Shown here: positions 19,099 through 27,300 of the stretch, piece after piece | Position numbering within the stretch: position 1 is the first letter of the stretch | Layout of the letters: each line of letters starts with the position of its first letter | From: Flavihumibacter fluvii | GTDB lineage: Bacteria > Bacteroidota > Bacteroidia > Chitinophagales > Chitinophagaceae | Direction of reading: 5' to 3' | Assembly (NCBI RefSeq): GCF_018595675.2 | Contig: NZ_CP092333.1 | Coordinates: 124,001-188,000 of the forward strand | Length of the DNA: 64,000 nucleotides | The notes under the pieces: generated by a model | Seen by the model: the letters and a program-made list of their open reading frames with translations, nothing else | Database searches by the model: none | What the model was told of the DNA's origin: nothing | Position numbers and translations under genes: made by a program

Positions 19099-19586
19099 TG
19101 GATACGATCAATTATTTTTTATTTGAAACTGATTTCGTTGAGGATAATATCCGCTGCATTCCCATGGTGGTTCGTATGAAGCTAGACCTGGTTGGCATAA
19201 AAATGTCTCTGGCTGCATGGAGTCGATGTACTGCTGCTCAAAGAAAAGAACTGGTTGATGCCGCTTGTAAAACATCTTCAGAAAAATGGCAATTTGCTAA
19301 ACTGACCGAAAAAGTAATCCGTACAATTACCGGTGAACCTCCCGTTTTGATTGCTGTTGAAAAGAATCAATTCTGGGAAGACCTCGCCGAAGTGCCCGAA
19401 CCTTTGGTAAAGCAGGCCGCTTTATACGGTTTAACCATTTCAGTTGTACAATGGCAAGCACTGACCCCATTGCAAAGATTCGCCCTGGTGAAATTGTGCA
19501 GGCCCGGACACGAGAACAGGAATTTCCCATTTGCCATGCAGGAATTCGGATTAGCTGAACACCTGCCCATCAATGCATTGTTATGA
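19098..19586 (+). CDS. Nitrate reductase associated protein (NRAP family)
   Basis: A 162-residue small soluble protein matching the nitrate-reductase-associated family best known in cyanobacteria. Hallmarks are FLFETDFVEDNIRCIPMVVRMKLDL-type sequence near the N-terminus (F-E-x-D-F, RCIPM, R-x-KLDLxGIK) and LxxWSR. Family members sit beside narB-type nitrate reductase genes and are thought to help the enzyme, but the mechanism is unknown. It overlaps the nitrate reductase stop by one base and the next gene by 4 bases (ATGA), so translation is coupled in this run. Confidence 0.88.
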   Translation: MDTINYFLFETDFVEDNIRCIPMVVRMKLDLVGIKMSLAAWSRCTAAQRKELVDAACKTSSEKWQFAKLTEKVIRTITGEPPVLIAVEKNQFWEDLAEVPEPLVKQAALYGLTISVVQWQALTPLQRFALVKLCRPGHENRNFPFAMQEFGLAEHLPINALL

Positions 19587-21037
19587 AAGATTATAAACTG
19601 ATCGTTATTAATTTTAAAGGCGGAATCATTTCCCCCGGCGACCTGTTTTATATGCTGACTGCTGCCCAGAAAGCCGGCGTAATGACCGTTAAATTTGGAC
19701 TTCGCCAGCAATTGTTCCTGGAACTGGCGCCGGAATCCTTTGAATGGATGACCCATAAGTTGGCACAACTGAAAATAAATTTTCAAACCCGCCTGGATGA
19801 TCGCCCCAATATTGTCAGTTCATACCCGGCAGAAGGAATTTTTATTACCAATACCTGGTTAAGTGAAGGCGTTTACAAGGATGTTTTCGACAATTTTGAT
19901 TTTCATCCGCGTCTTAAAGTTAATATTTGTGATAGTAAACAAAGCTTTACACCCATGCTCACCGGGAATATCAATTGGGTGGCTGACCCGGTGATACCCC
20001 ATTATTGGAATTGCCTCATCCGTTTTCCCAGGACTAATAAAATTTACGAATCCCGGCACCTGGTGTATACCAATGACCTGGCCAGGATGACCAGCCATAT
20101 TGAATCTATTATCATCGATCAAAAACCATTATTTTACCGGGATGGAGAACCCGTTGGCGAATTACTCTTTGCCCAGGTTCTTTCTACATCCTACCTGGTC
20201 AAACCCGCTAATGCAGCATTTGTGCTGCCCAGTTATAACCTGCCTTATTATGAAGGTTTGAACCGGTATAATAATAAATACTGGTTGGGTATTTACCGGC
20301 GGGATGAATCCTTCCCGATTGATTTTCTGATTGACACCTGTCTTTTGTGCCTCGAAATGAAGATTGGCCAGCTCTGTGCCACGCCCTGGAAATCTATTAT
20401 TATCAAAAGTATTGATGAAAAAAACCGCATGGACTGGAATGCGCTGCTCAATAAATACCAGGTGAATGTGCGTCACGCTGCGAATGAATTAAATTTCCAG
20501 GTCGAAGACAATTGTGCTGCAGGTCTCGCCCTGAAACAGTTCCTCGTTAAATCCCTGAATGAGGCAGACATCCGGACTTTCGGGATCTGCTTTGGAATTA
20601 AGACAAGGCGGAAATCGGAAGTATTCAGTAGTATCCTGGTAAGAAGGAAACCCTGGTTCTCGATTTTTGGTCTTGGCTTTTTTCATACCTATGATATCTT
20701 GTGTGCTGATGAATTCAACCCGAACAAAAGAACAGGTTTTGTTTTCAGTAAGAATAACCCTAAGTGGGTATTGGCTGAGCAATTAAGAAGGGCCGTGGTT
20801 GCCTATTACCATCAGTTAAAAGGGATGGCTACAGAAAAATCTGAACACATGCCAAAAAAAGAGCTGTTGGCGACACCTGTCATGGTATACCAATGCGCTA
20901 CTTGTCTATCAGTTTATGACCGGCAGGACACGCCCTTTGAAGAGGTTGATGCCAGTTATTGCTGCCCTTTATGCGAATCACCTAAAGATGGATTTAAAAA
21001 AACAGACCAGCAGGCATTGGGTTTACTGCCCGTTTAG
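19583..21037 (+). CDS. Sulfite/nitrite-reductase-like protein lacking iron-sulfur/sirohaem ligands, with C-terminal rubredoxin domain
   Basis: 484 residues. The first 70 residues look like a nitrite/sulfite reductase ferredoxin-like half domain (INFKGGIISPGDLFYMLTAA, then TVKFGLRQQLFLE), and a second such half lies about residues 265-315 (IGQLCATPWKSIIIK). The C-x5-C and C-x3-C pairs that hold the [4Fe-4S]-sirohaem centre are not seen between or after the halves. The last 50 residues are a rubredoxin: C438-x2-C441 and C461-x2-C464 with YDRQDTPFEEV between. It overlaps the NRAP gene by 4 bases, so it belongs to the nitrate reductase operon. It may pass electrons to nitrate or nitrite reductase or act in assembly; this is inference. 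Its 3' end overlaps mobA convergently by 15 bases. Confidence 0.8.
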   Translation: MKDYKLIVINFKGGIISPGDLFYMLTAAQKAGVMTVKFGLRQQLFLELAPESFEWMTHKLAQLKINFQTRLDDRPNIVSSYPAEGIFITNTWLSEGVYKDVFDNFDFHPRLKVNICDSKQSFTPMLTGNINWVADPVIPHYWNCLIRFPRTNKIYESRHLVYTNDLARMTSHIESIIIDQKPLFYRDGEPVGELLFAQVLSTSYLVKPANAAFVLPSYNLPYYEGLNRYNNKYWLGIYRRDESFPIDFLIDTCLLCLEMKIGQLCATPWKSIIIKSIDEKNRMDWNALLNKYQVNVRHAANELNFQVEDNCAAGLALKQFLVKSLNEADIRTFGICFGIKTRRKSEVFSSILVRRKPWFSIFGLGFFHTYDILCADEFNPNKRTGFVFSKNNPKWVLAEQLRRAVVAYYHQLKGMATEKSEHMPKKELLATPVMVYQCATCLSVYDRQDTPFEEVDASYCCPLCESPKDGFKKTDQQALGLLPV

Positions 21038-21616
21038 GTCTGCATGGGAATTGAAGTTTTTAAAAGCGGCTGCATAATGATCGGGTACTGGTTGCAGGTC
21101 ACAATTTAGTTTAGCTATCAGGTATTTCATGCTATGCCTTTCTAATTGCCCGGCTTGTAGTAAGTCATAAACTTTGCGGAGCCCCTTACTGCAATATATA
21201 CCGCATAATGGTTCCGGTTCACCATGGGTGGTCCATAAATAGGCATCAAATCCAGGCTGATTGGAATAAGTTGTAGCCAGTGCTTCCAGGATAGCCGGGT
21301 CCATCTGTTGCAGGTCGCAGGCCAGTACAAAGAGGTCTGCTTCCGGAAACTTTTCATGTATGCTTAATAGGCCACAAACAGGCCCGTGAATCCCTAACTC
21401 CAGGTTATCCGGAACAAGCTGGTCGGGGGGGAAGAATGCAGTGAATGTTTCCATCTGCTGGTCATTTACTGAAATCAGCACCTTGCCAGAGAGGAACTTA
21501 AGCAGCGATACACTATGCTGCATCCAGTTGCCGGTTTCTGATGGCAGCAAGGCTTTATCGCTTCCCATCCGGCTGCTCTGGCCACCACAAAACACGACTG
21601 CCTGTAATTTGATCAT
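21023..21616 (-). CDS. mobA: Molybdenum cofactor guanylyltransferase
   Basis: A 197-residue nucleotidyltransferase that joins GMP to molybdopterin to make the MGD cofactor used by the nitrate reductase upstream. The N-terminal signature is AVVFCGGQSSRMGSDKALL (G-G-x-S-x-RMG-x-DK) and the metal-binding part is LACDLQQMDP, with a GEPEPLCGIY region as in MobA. The length is normal. It is transcribed towards the rubredoxin gene, sharing 15 bases at the 3' ends, and follows the SelW-like gene by 5 bases. Confidence 0.93.
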   Translation of the reverse strand: MIKLQAVVFCGGQSSRMGSDKALLPSETGNWMQHSVSLLKFLSGKVLISVNDQQMETFTAFFPPDQLVPDNLELGIHGPVCGLLSIHEKFPEADLFVLACDLQQMDPAILEALATTYSNQPGFDAYLWTTHGEPEPLCGIYCSKGLRKVYDLLQAGQLERHSMKYLIAKLNCDLQPVPDHYAAAFKNFNSHADLNGQ

Positions 21617-21621
21617 GGTCT

Positions 21622-21900
21622 TTATTGTTTATCAGAGTGCCCGAGATTTTTTTGTGGATTGATGATGTCACGCACCATTTGCTTGATGATTTTGATGTCT
21701 TCAAATCCGCCATTTGTTTTCCTGTCGAAAATTTCCCTGCCACCTATGCGAATGGCATATTTCCCATTTTCTTCGCTGGGTTCCAGGGTAACTGATTTAA
21801 GGTCACCATCAAAAGTAGTGAGCAGTTCCTGCGCCATGTAGGCAGCACGCAATAACCAGTGGCATTTGGGGCAATATTCGATAGTGATGTTTTGTTTCAT
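21622..21900 (-). CDS. SelT/SelW/SelH family (Rdx-type) thioredoxin-like protein, cysteine form
   Basis: A 92-residue protein with C10-x2-C13 (YCPKCHWLLRAAYMAQEL) near the N-terminus, followed by the short beta-alpha-beta fold of the Rdx family and an IxxRKTNGGFEDIKIIKQ-type C-terminal helix. In selenoprotein W one of these cysteines is selenocysteine; here both are ordinary cysteine codons. It starts an operon with mobA (5 bases apart). A redox role is inferred from the family; a link with molybdenum cofactor is only suggested by position. Confidence 0.85.
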   Translation of the reverse strand: MKQNITIEYCPKCHWLLRAAYMAQELLTTFDGDLKSVTLEPSEENGKYAIRIGGREIFDRKTNGGFEDIKIIKQMVRDIINPQKNLGHSDKQ

Positions 21901-21963
21901 GGTTGAGCTTTCTTTAATAAATTTACAATACGGAAACCAGGGATAATCAACTAGATTTAAACA

Positions 21964-22761
21964 ATGTTAGAAGTCAGCGAATTATTTATCTATCCCATTA
22001 AATCTTTAGGCGGCATCGCGGTTCAACAGACATTCCTGACAGACCGTGGCTTTCAATACGACCGCCGCTGGTTATTGGTCGATGACAATAACATTTTCCT
22101 CACCCAGCGCGATAATCCTAAAATGGCCCTCCTGCAAACGGTTTTGGGCGATACTGGTTTGTCGGTTTTTCAAAAGCATAATCCCAATCAAAGCCTGCAC
22201 ATTCCTTTTGATTTGATGAGTACTGAAACAGTTTCAGTCACCATTTGGGAAGATACCTGCTTGGCCCAACTGGTGAACCCGGAAGTGGATCAATGGTTTT
22301 CCCAGGCATTGAATATGAATTGTCACCTGGTATATATGCCCGATCATTCACGCCGGGAAGTTGACCCCAGGTATGCCACCCAAAATGAGCTCACCAGCTT
22401 TTCTGATGGTTATCCAACCCTCATCATCGGGCAGGCTTCCCTTGACGACCTGAATGCCCGGTTGCCAACACCAGTTCCCATAAACCGCTTTCGCCCGAAT
22501 ATAGTATTTACCGGCGGCCAGCCCTACGAAGAAGATAAATTGACTGCTTTTCAGATTAAAGGGATCAATTTTTCCGGCGTCAAACTTTGCGGCCGCTGTA
22601 TGATTACAACCATCAACCAGGAAACCGCAGAGACTGGTAAAGATCCACTGAGAACCCTTGCCGGTTACAGGTTACAAAATAACAATGTAATGTTTGGCAT
22701 GAACCTGTTACATGAAGGAACCGGATGGATCAGTGTGGGTGACCTGCTTATTCAGCATTAG
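21964..22761 (+). CDS. MOSC domain-containing protein (mARC/YcbX type)
   Basis: 265 residues: an N-terminal MOSC beta-barrel (VSELFIYPIKSLGGIAV, then RGFQYDRRWLLVD) and a C-terminal MOSC domain with the conserved cysteine region LCGRCMITTINQETAETGKDPLRTLAGYR in which C-x-R-C precedes the T-x-D/N motif. Family members such as YcbX and mARC bind sulfurated molybdenum cofactor and reduce N-hydroxylated compounds. It lies next to mobA and the nitrate reductase, in keeping with shared use of molybdenum cofactor. The last 14 bases overlap convergently with the next gene. Confidence 0.92.
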   Translation: MLEVSELFIYPIKSLGGIAVQQTFLTDRGFQYDRRWLLVDDNNIFLTQRDNPKMALLQTVLGDTGLSVFQKHNPNQSLHIPFDLMSTETVSVTIWEDTCLAQLVNPEVDQWFSQALNMNCHLVYMPDHSRREVDPRYATQNELTSFSDGYPTLIIGQASLDDLNARLPTPVPINRFRPNIVFTGGQPYEEDKLTAFQIKGINFSGVKLCGRCMITTINQETAETGKDPLRTLAGYRLQNNNVMFGMNLLHEGTGWISVGDLLIQH

Positions 22762-23176
22762 CAATATTGACGGCCACCTCCGACACTTCCAGGTTTACCA
22801 TCACCGTTTTCTGGTGCCTGATTTCATTTGGCCGTATGAGCAGGTAATAAGCTGCAATAAAGATGAAGCCAATGCTGAACGGAATGATTGCATAGTAGCG
22901 CAACGTATCATCCACCCCCATAAACTCCACGATCATCCAGTAACAGTTGGCGGTGATCCAAAACAAAACCGCCAGGTTGTGGTATAATTCTGACTTTAAT
23001 TTCCGGGTCTGCCAGGTGATCAAAATCGCCACCGTTAATGTGGGGAAAATCATGAGTATGCCCAATGGTCTCCATAGCATCGCCCAACTCATGTCCTTAA
23101 TTAACCAGAATACAATGTGCAGATTTTCGATCTTCCGGAACTTTTCCGGAATGGAGTACATGCGGTTGCTTTCCAT
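22748..23176 (-). CDS. Small membrane protein of unknown function
   Basis: A 142-residue protein with about four hydrophobic segments (near residues 22-32, 36-54, 66-84 and 93-112: AMLWRPLGILMIFPTLTVAI, LAVLFWITANCYWMIVEFMG, AIIPFSIGFIFIAAYYLLI) and charged linkers. No known motif was recognised. It overlaps the 3' end of the MOSC gene by 14 bases on the opposite strand and stands about 95 bases from the FAD oxidoreductase gene. It is kept because it is long for its place, has coherent membrane topology and fills an otherwise gene-free gap. Confidence 0.7.
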   Translation of the reverse strand: MESNRMYSIPEKFRKIENLHIVFWLIKDMSWAMLWRPLGILMIFPTLTVAILITWQTRKLKSELYHNLAVLFWITANCYWMIVEFMGVDDTLRYYAIIPFSIGFIFIAAYYLLIRPNEIRHQKTVMVNLEVSEVAVNIANAE

Positions 23177-23270
23177 TTACTACATAAAAGAAGTTTGAAA
23201 CCATTTGCTTCCCGAAGGATAGCCTTAGCCGGGCAAAAATAGGTATTTATATGGCACTGGCGGGCTTCTG

Positions 23271-24353
23271 TTATACCACCGATAAAATCCGGGAAAACCT
23301 GCCCAGTCCGGCTTCTGCCTCAATCATACTGCCGTTCACCAGGTGGTCAGCCAGTTGTTTGGCCATCCATGGCGCCAGCGAGCAGCCCTTGGTCCCCATA
23401 CCATTCAGGATGCCCACCTGTGGCTGCTGCGGATGCATGCCAACAAATGGGCGGCGCTCGATATTAGCCGGACGGATCCCTGCCCAGTGGTCTTCTGCCG
23501 TAAAGGGCAGTTTCAGCCAGTTGCTGACCTGGTGGATGGTCCTTTTTCGAAATGCTTCACTCGGCTGCTCATCAGTGTATTCATTATCGTAGGTAGAGCC
23601 AGCCCAAAAATAGGCTGCATCTGTTCGCTGGTTAGCATGCGGGTAGGGTACCAGCGACAATCCTTTTTTGTAAATATGATCGGGGGAGAGGCCCTCTATT
23701 CTTAACAATAGTGCCTCGCCTTTATTTGGCGCAAATGGTAACCGGCTGAAGTATGGATAGTTCAGGCTGTTTACCCCATCACAAAAAATAATACGGTTGG
23801 CCTTGATGTCTTTATATTCCACTTTCCCGTTCGCCAGTGACAATGCTGCAATATCAAAGTATTGATTGTACAGTATACCTTTTCCCCGGAGCCGCTGCTG
23901 CCATTTTTTGAGCAGGTGATTCAGGTCGATCAGCAAAGCCGGATGGATACTGCCTAATCCAAAAGGCATATCAAAAATTGCTGCCCATTGTTCATTATCT
24001 GTAACCGGACTGAGGTATTGGCCTAAATCGGGCAATCTTTTGTTAAAGGCATCCCGCATTTGTGCCGTCGGGAAACTATGTAAAACATCAACGCTTTTGA
24101 TGCATTCGATACCCAGCTCCCCGCCGATTTCAGTATAGGTGTCCGTGCAGAAATCTAATAGAAATTGAGCCAGCCAGGTTTCTGCCAGGGCTCTCCCGGT
24201 TACAGGATTGATCACTCCTGAAGCAATGCGGGATGAACTCATCGGCCTGTCTTCATCAATGATGATGAATTCCCGGCCCGCTTTTTCCAACCAATAACTC
24301 AGCCATGTTCCGCACAGTCCCTGCCCGATTATGAGCGTATCCGTTTGTACCAT
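23271..24353 (-). CDS. FAD-dependent oxidoreductase (DAO family)
   Basis: A 360-residue flavoprotein of the D-amino acid oxidase fold. The N-terminal dinucleotide loop is TLIIGQGLCGTWLSYWL (G-x-G-x2-G), followed by EFIIIDEDRP; the SRIASGVINPVTGRAL stretch and the C-terminal WAGIRPANIERRPFVG and NGMGTKGCSLAPW regions match glycine-oxidase-like and MnmC-C-like members. The substrate cannot be told; an amine or amino acid is usual for the fold. No signal peptide. It starts 2 bases after the stop of the large alpha-2-macroglobulin gene, so they are probably co-transcribed, although no functional link is evident. Confidence 0.9.
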   Translation of the reverse strand: MVQTDTLIIGQGLCGTWLSYWLEKAGREFIIIDEDRPMSSSRIASGVINPVTGRALAETWLAQFLLDFCTDTYTEIGGELGIECIKSVDVLHSFPTAQMRDAFNKRLPDLGQYLSPVTDNEQWAAIFDMPFGLGSIHPALLIDLNHLLKKWQQRLRGKGILYNQYFDIAALSLANGKVEYKDIKANRIIFCDGVNSLNYPYFSRLPFAPNKGEALLLRIEGLSPDHIYKKGLSLVPYPHANQRTDAAYFWAGSTYDNEYTDEQPSEAFRKRTIHQVSNWLKLPFTAEDHWAGIRPANIERRPFVGMHPQQPQVGILNGMGTKGCSLAPWMAKQLADHLVNGSMIEAEAGLGRFSRILSVV

Positions 24354-24355
24354 AC

Positions 24356-27300
24356 TTATTCCACACTGATTTTAATGCCTTCTGAATGACTGGTGAACTC
24401 GGGTGCATACATACACTGAACGGTACTGATGCCATTGCTGAATACTCCTGCATGTGAAACAAACAATCCATATTCCATCACATAGGTTCCCTTTGGTAAA
24501 TAGCTGATGAAAAAATTCGTGCTGGCATCACGAGTACTTTCATAATAGCCCAATCCACCCTGCCACTTATAACTACTTAATACACTTACCGGTTCCAGTG
24601 AACTGGCGCGCATATCTTTCACATGTACATATTCCATGGACCGGTCTGTTGTTAATTCAATCCGCACGGTAACCTTATCACCCACCTGCAAGGTAGCGCC
24701 TTCACCAACCGGCTCCAAAACCGGACCGGCCTTGGAAGCTTTTTGCACCATCACTTGTTTTTTTAATCGTAATGGGCCTGCCGATGCTGTGATCTTTTCC
24801 AGGCTCTCAAAATATTGCCAGTACACCGCTCCCCAGACTGGTTGTTGTGTGTTAGCTCCCTGGGCCTGCTGCACATTCAAGGTGATTTTTCCCATTTCAG
24901 GAAACACACCGGTGCCCGGGATTTGCTTCTGGTAATACCCGCTTCCGGCTTCAGTTTTATCTGCGCGGACGGTAGTGTTGGTACCTAACTGTACACTCAC
25001 CACAGGCTCGGCTTCCAGCCAGTTATCGCCTTTCAGTAAAAGCGCATAACAGGCATCTGCAGTCGATTTTGTGGAGGTCCAGTGATTGGTTTGTTTGTTG
25101 CGTAATAGCCAGGTTTTTAATGCGCCAACGGTTTTGTCATTCCCACGTATTGCACTGAACGCTTCAATCAGTAAGGCCTGCGTTTCAATTGGCGCATCCT
25201 GCCAGTAATATGCAGCAACATTGTCTTTCCAGTACATTCCCAGTTCATCATGTATGATGGCGCTTTGCTCCAGGGATTTCAAAATACTTTCAGCAGTGAA
25301 TTTATCTCCTGTGCGGAACAAGGCCAACGCTATCATACCCCTGGCCATACGATTTCCCTTGATCCAGTTTTGCTGGATTTCTTTACGGTAATGGTTAGCT
25401 GCAGGCAGGATTGTTCCGGCTATGCCTTTCTCAGGAAAGAAGCTGCGCATATAATGGTACTGCACAGCATAATAATTCAGGTGATTAACAGTGGTGGTTT
25501 TTTTATCGCGCCTGTCATAGTCTTCTTTGATGCGTGCATCGAGGTAAGGAAGGGCTTTATCCACGATCTGCATCAGTTGTGGCAGGTCCTTCGGAAGCAC
25601 ACCTAACTGTTTCAGGTGTCCTATGCCCGTTACGATGTATTGGGTGATATAGCGGTCATCTGGACCACCCTTAAACCAACTGAATCCACCATTCGGGGCT
25701 TGCAGCTCAACCAGTTGGGCTGCAAGCTTACTGCGGTTGGCAGCCAGTTGCACAAGATTGAATAACTGTGCGATATTCCTTTTTTGCGCGGCTTCTGATT
25801 TTGCGGCCAATACCCAGGGTGTTTCTTCCAGCAGCACTTGTTTTAAACCCTGGTTCTTCTGGAGGTTGCTGAGCAGGGCACTTGTGTCTTTTGTATTCCA
25901 TTGCTCAAGGATCGATCTGATCCTGGGCAGCCGGTCTACGATGCTTGCTGCCAGCAGGTTGCCATACAAACGGTTGAAACTTTGTTCTGCGCATTCATAC
26001 GGATAATCGGCCAGGTACGTGAGTGCCTGCACGGCATACCAGGCCGGGTTTGAAGTATATTCTACAGTGAGCGACCGGTTACTTAATGTTTCACTGCCAC
26101 CGCTTTGGGTTAGTTTTTTAAAGTCATAGTTTTTAATGCCACTGCCATTAATATAGAAGGGGAGGGACTCAGTGACCAGTTGCCGGTTACTGAGAACAGG
26201 AAGTACCGCTTCTTCGCCATCACTGAAATTTCCTGAGCGGGCAATGATCTTATAGGTTAACACTTTATCAAAAAGGAAAGGCACTTCAACCGGGAATTTC
26301 ACCACCTCACTGCTGCCTGCTGCTACGGTAAAATACTGGTTGGGAAAGAAATTATTGAACCAGCCATCGATCGGTTGGTTGGTGGTGGCGTCAATGAGCT
26401 GTAATTCTGCTTGCCCGGTCATCTCCTTGTCACTCAGGTTCACCACCTTGGTGGTGACTTCGAGGCGATCACCTTCTCGCAGGAACCGTGGCATATTCGG
26501 TTGCACCATCAACTCTTTTTGCGTGAGGATAGTTTTTTGCAGGGTACCCATGGAGAGGTCAGCGCTATGCGCTAATATTTGCCATTTCCAGGTCGTGAGC
26601 GCTTCAGGCATGGTGAAGCTGAAGGTATATTGGCCTTCAGTATCGGCTTGCAATTGCGGGAAGAAGAAAGCTGTCTCCCGGAAGTCTTTGCGGGTAGCTG
26701 TGCCGGAATTTGATAAAGGGACTGGTTCTACTATTTTGCTGCCAGTTATTTCTTCATTATTTTTTTCTCCGTCTCCCGGAGCGCCCTTTTTCTTAGTGGA
26801 ATAGGCGCTTACTATTACTTCTTTTTTTGAATCATCAGCCATTGGTGCTGCCATCGTTATTCTTGATTTTTCATACAACATGCTTCTTTCAAATCCCTGG
26901 TTCCTGGCTGTAATCAATTCATCATAATCCTTTTCTTTTACTTCTGCCAAATCTGGCACCGGAGCATTGTTTATTGATCCCACATTAGTAAAACAAACAT
27001 TCGCTTCCCAGTTTTCCCGGTTCCAATATAATGGCCAAAGCGAAGGCAGGCTCCATTGGTGGGGAGCAAACTGGTCAAGCGAAGCATCATACATACTGGT
27101 CAGTAATTCAGCTGCTACTTTTTCACCTTTATTCCCTTTGATGCGGACCGACCATTTTTCCTCACTTCCCGGTAGGGTCTTATCGCGGTAACTACTTACT
27201 TCAATATCGAGTTCCATATTCAGCCAGGGTACGGCAATACCATGCTGCACGGAATAGAAACGATTGTCTTTTACGAAAAAATGCATCCAGGCCATACCAC

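Noticed and set aside
22712-22987. 91-residue plus-strand frame at the MOSC 3' end
   Set aside because: Overlaps both the MOSC gene and the more coherent minus-strand membrane protein; composition is that of an antisense frame.
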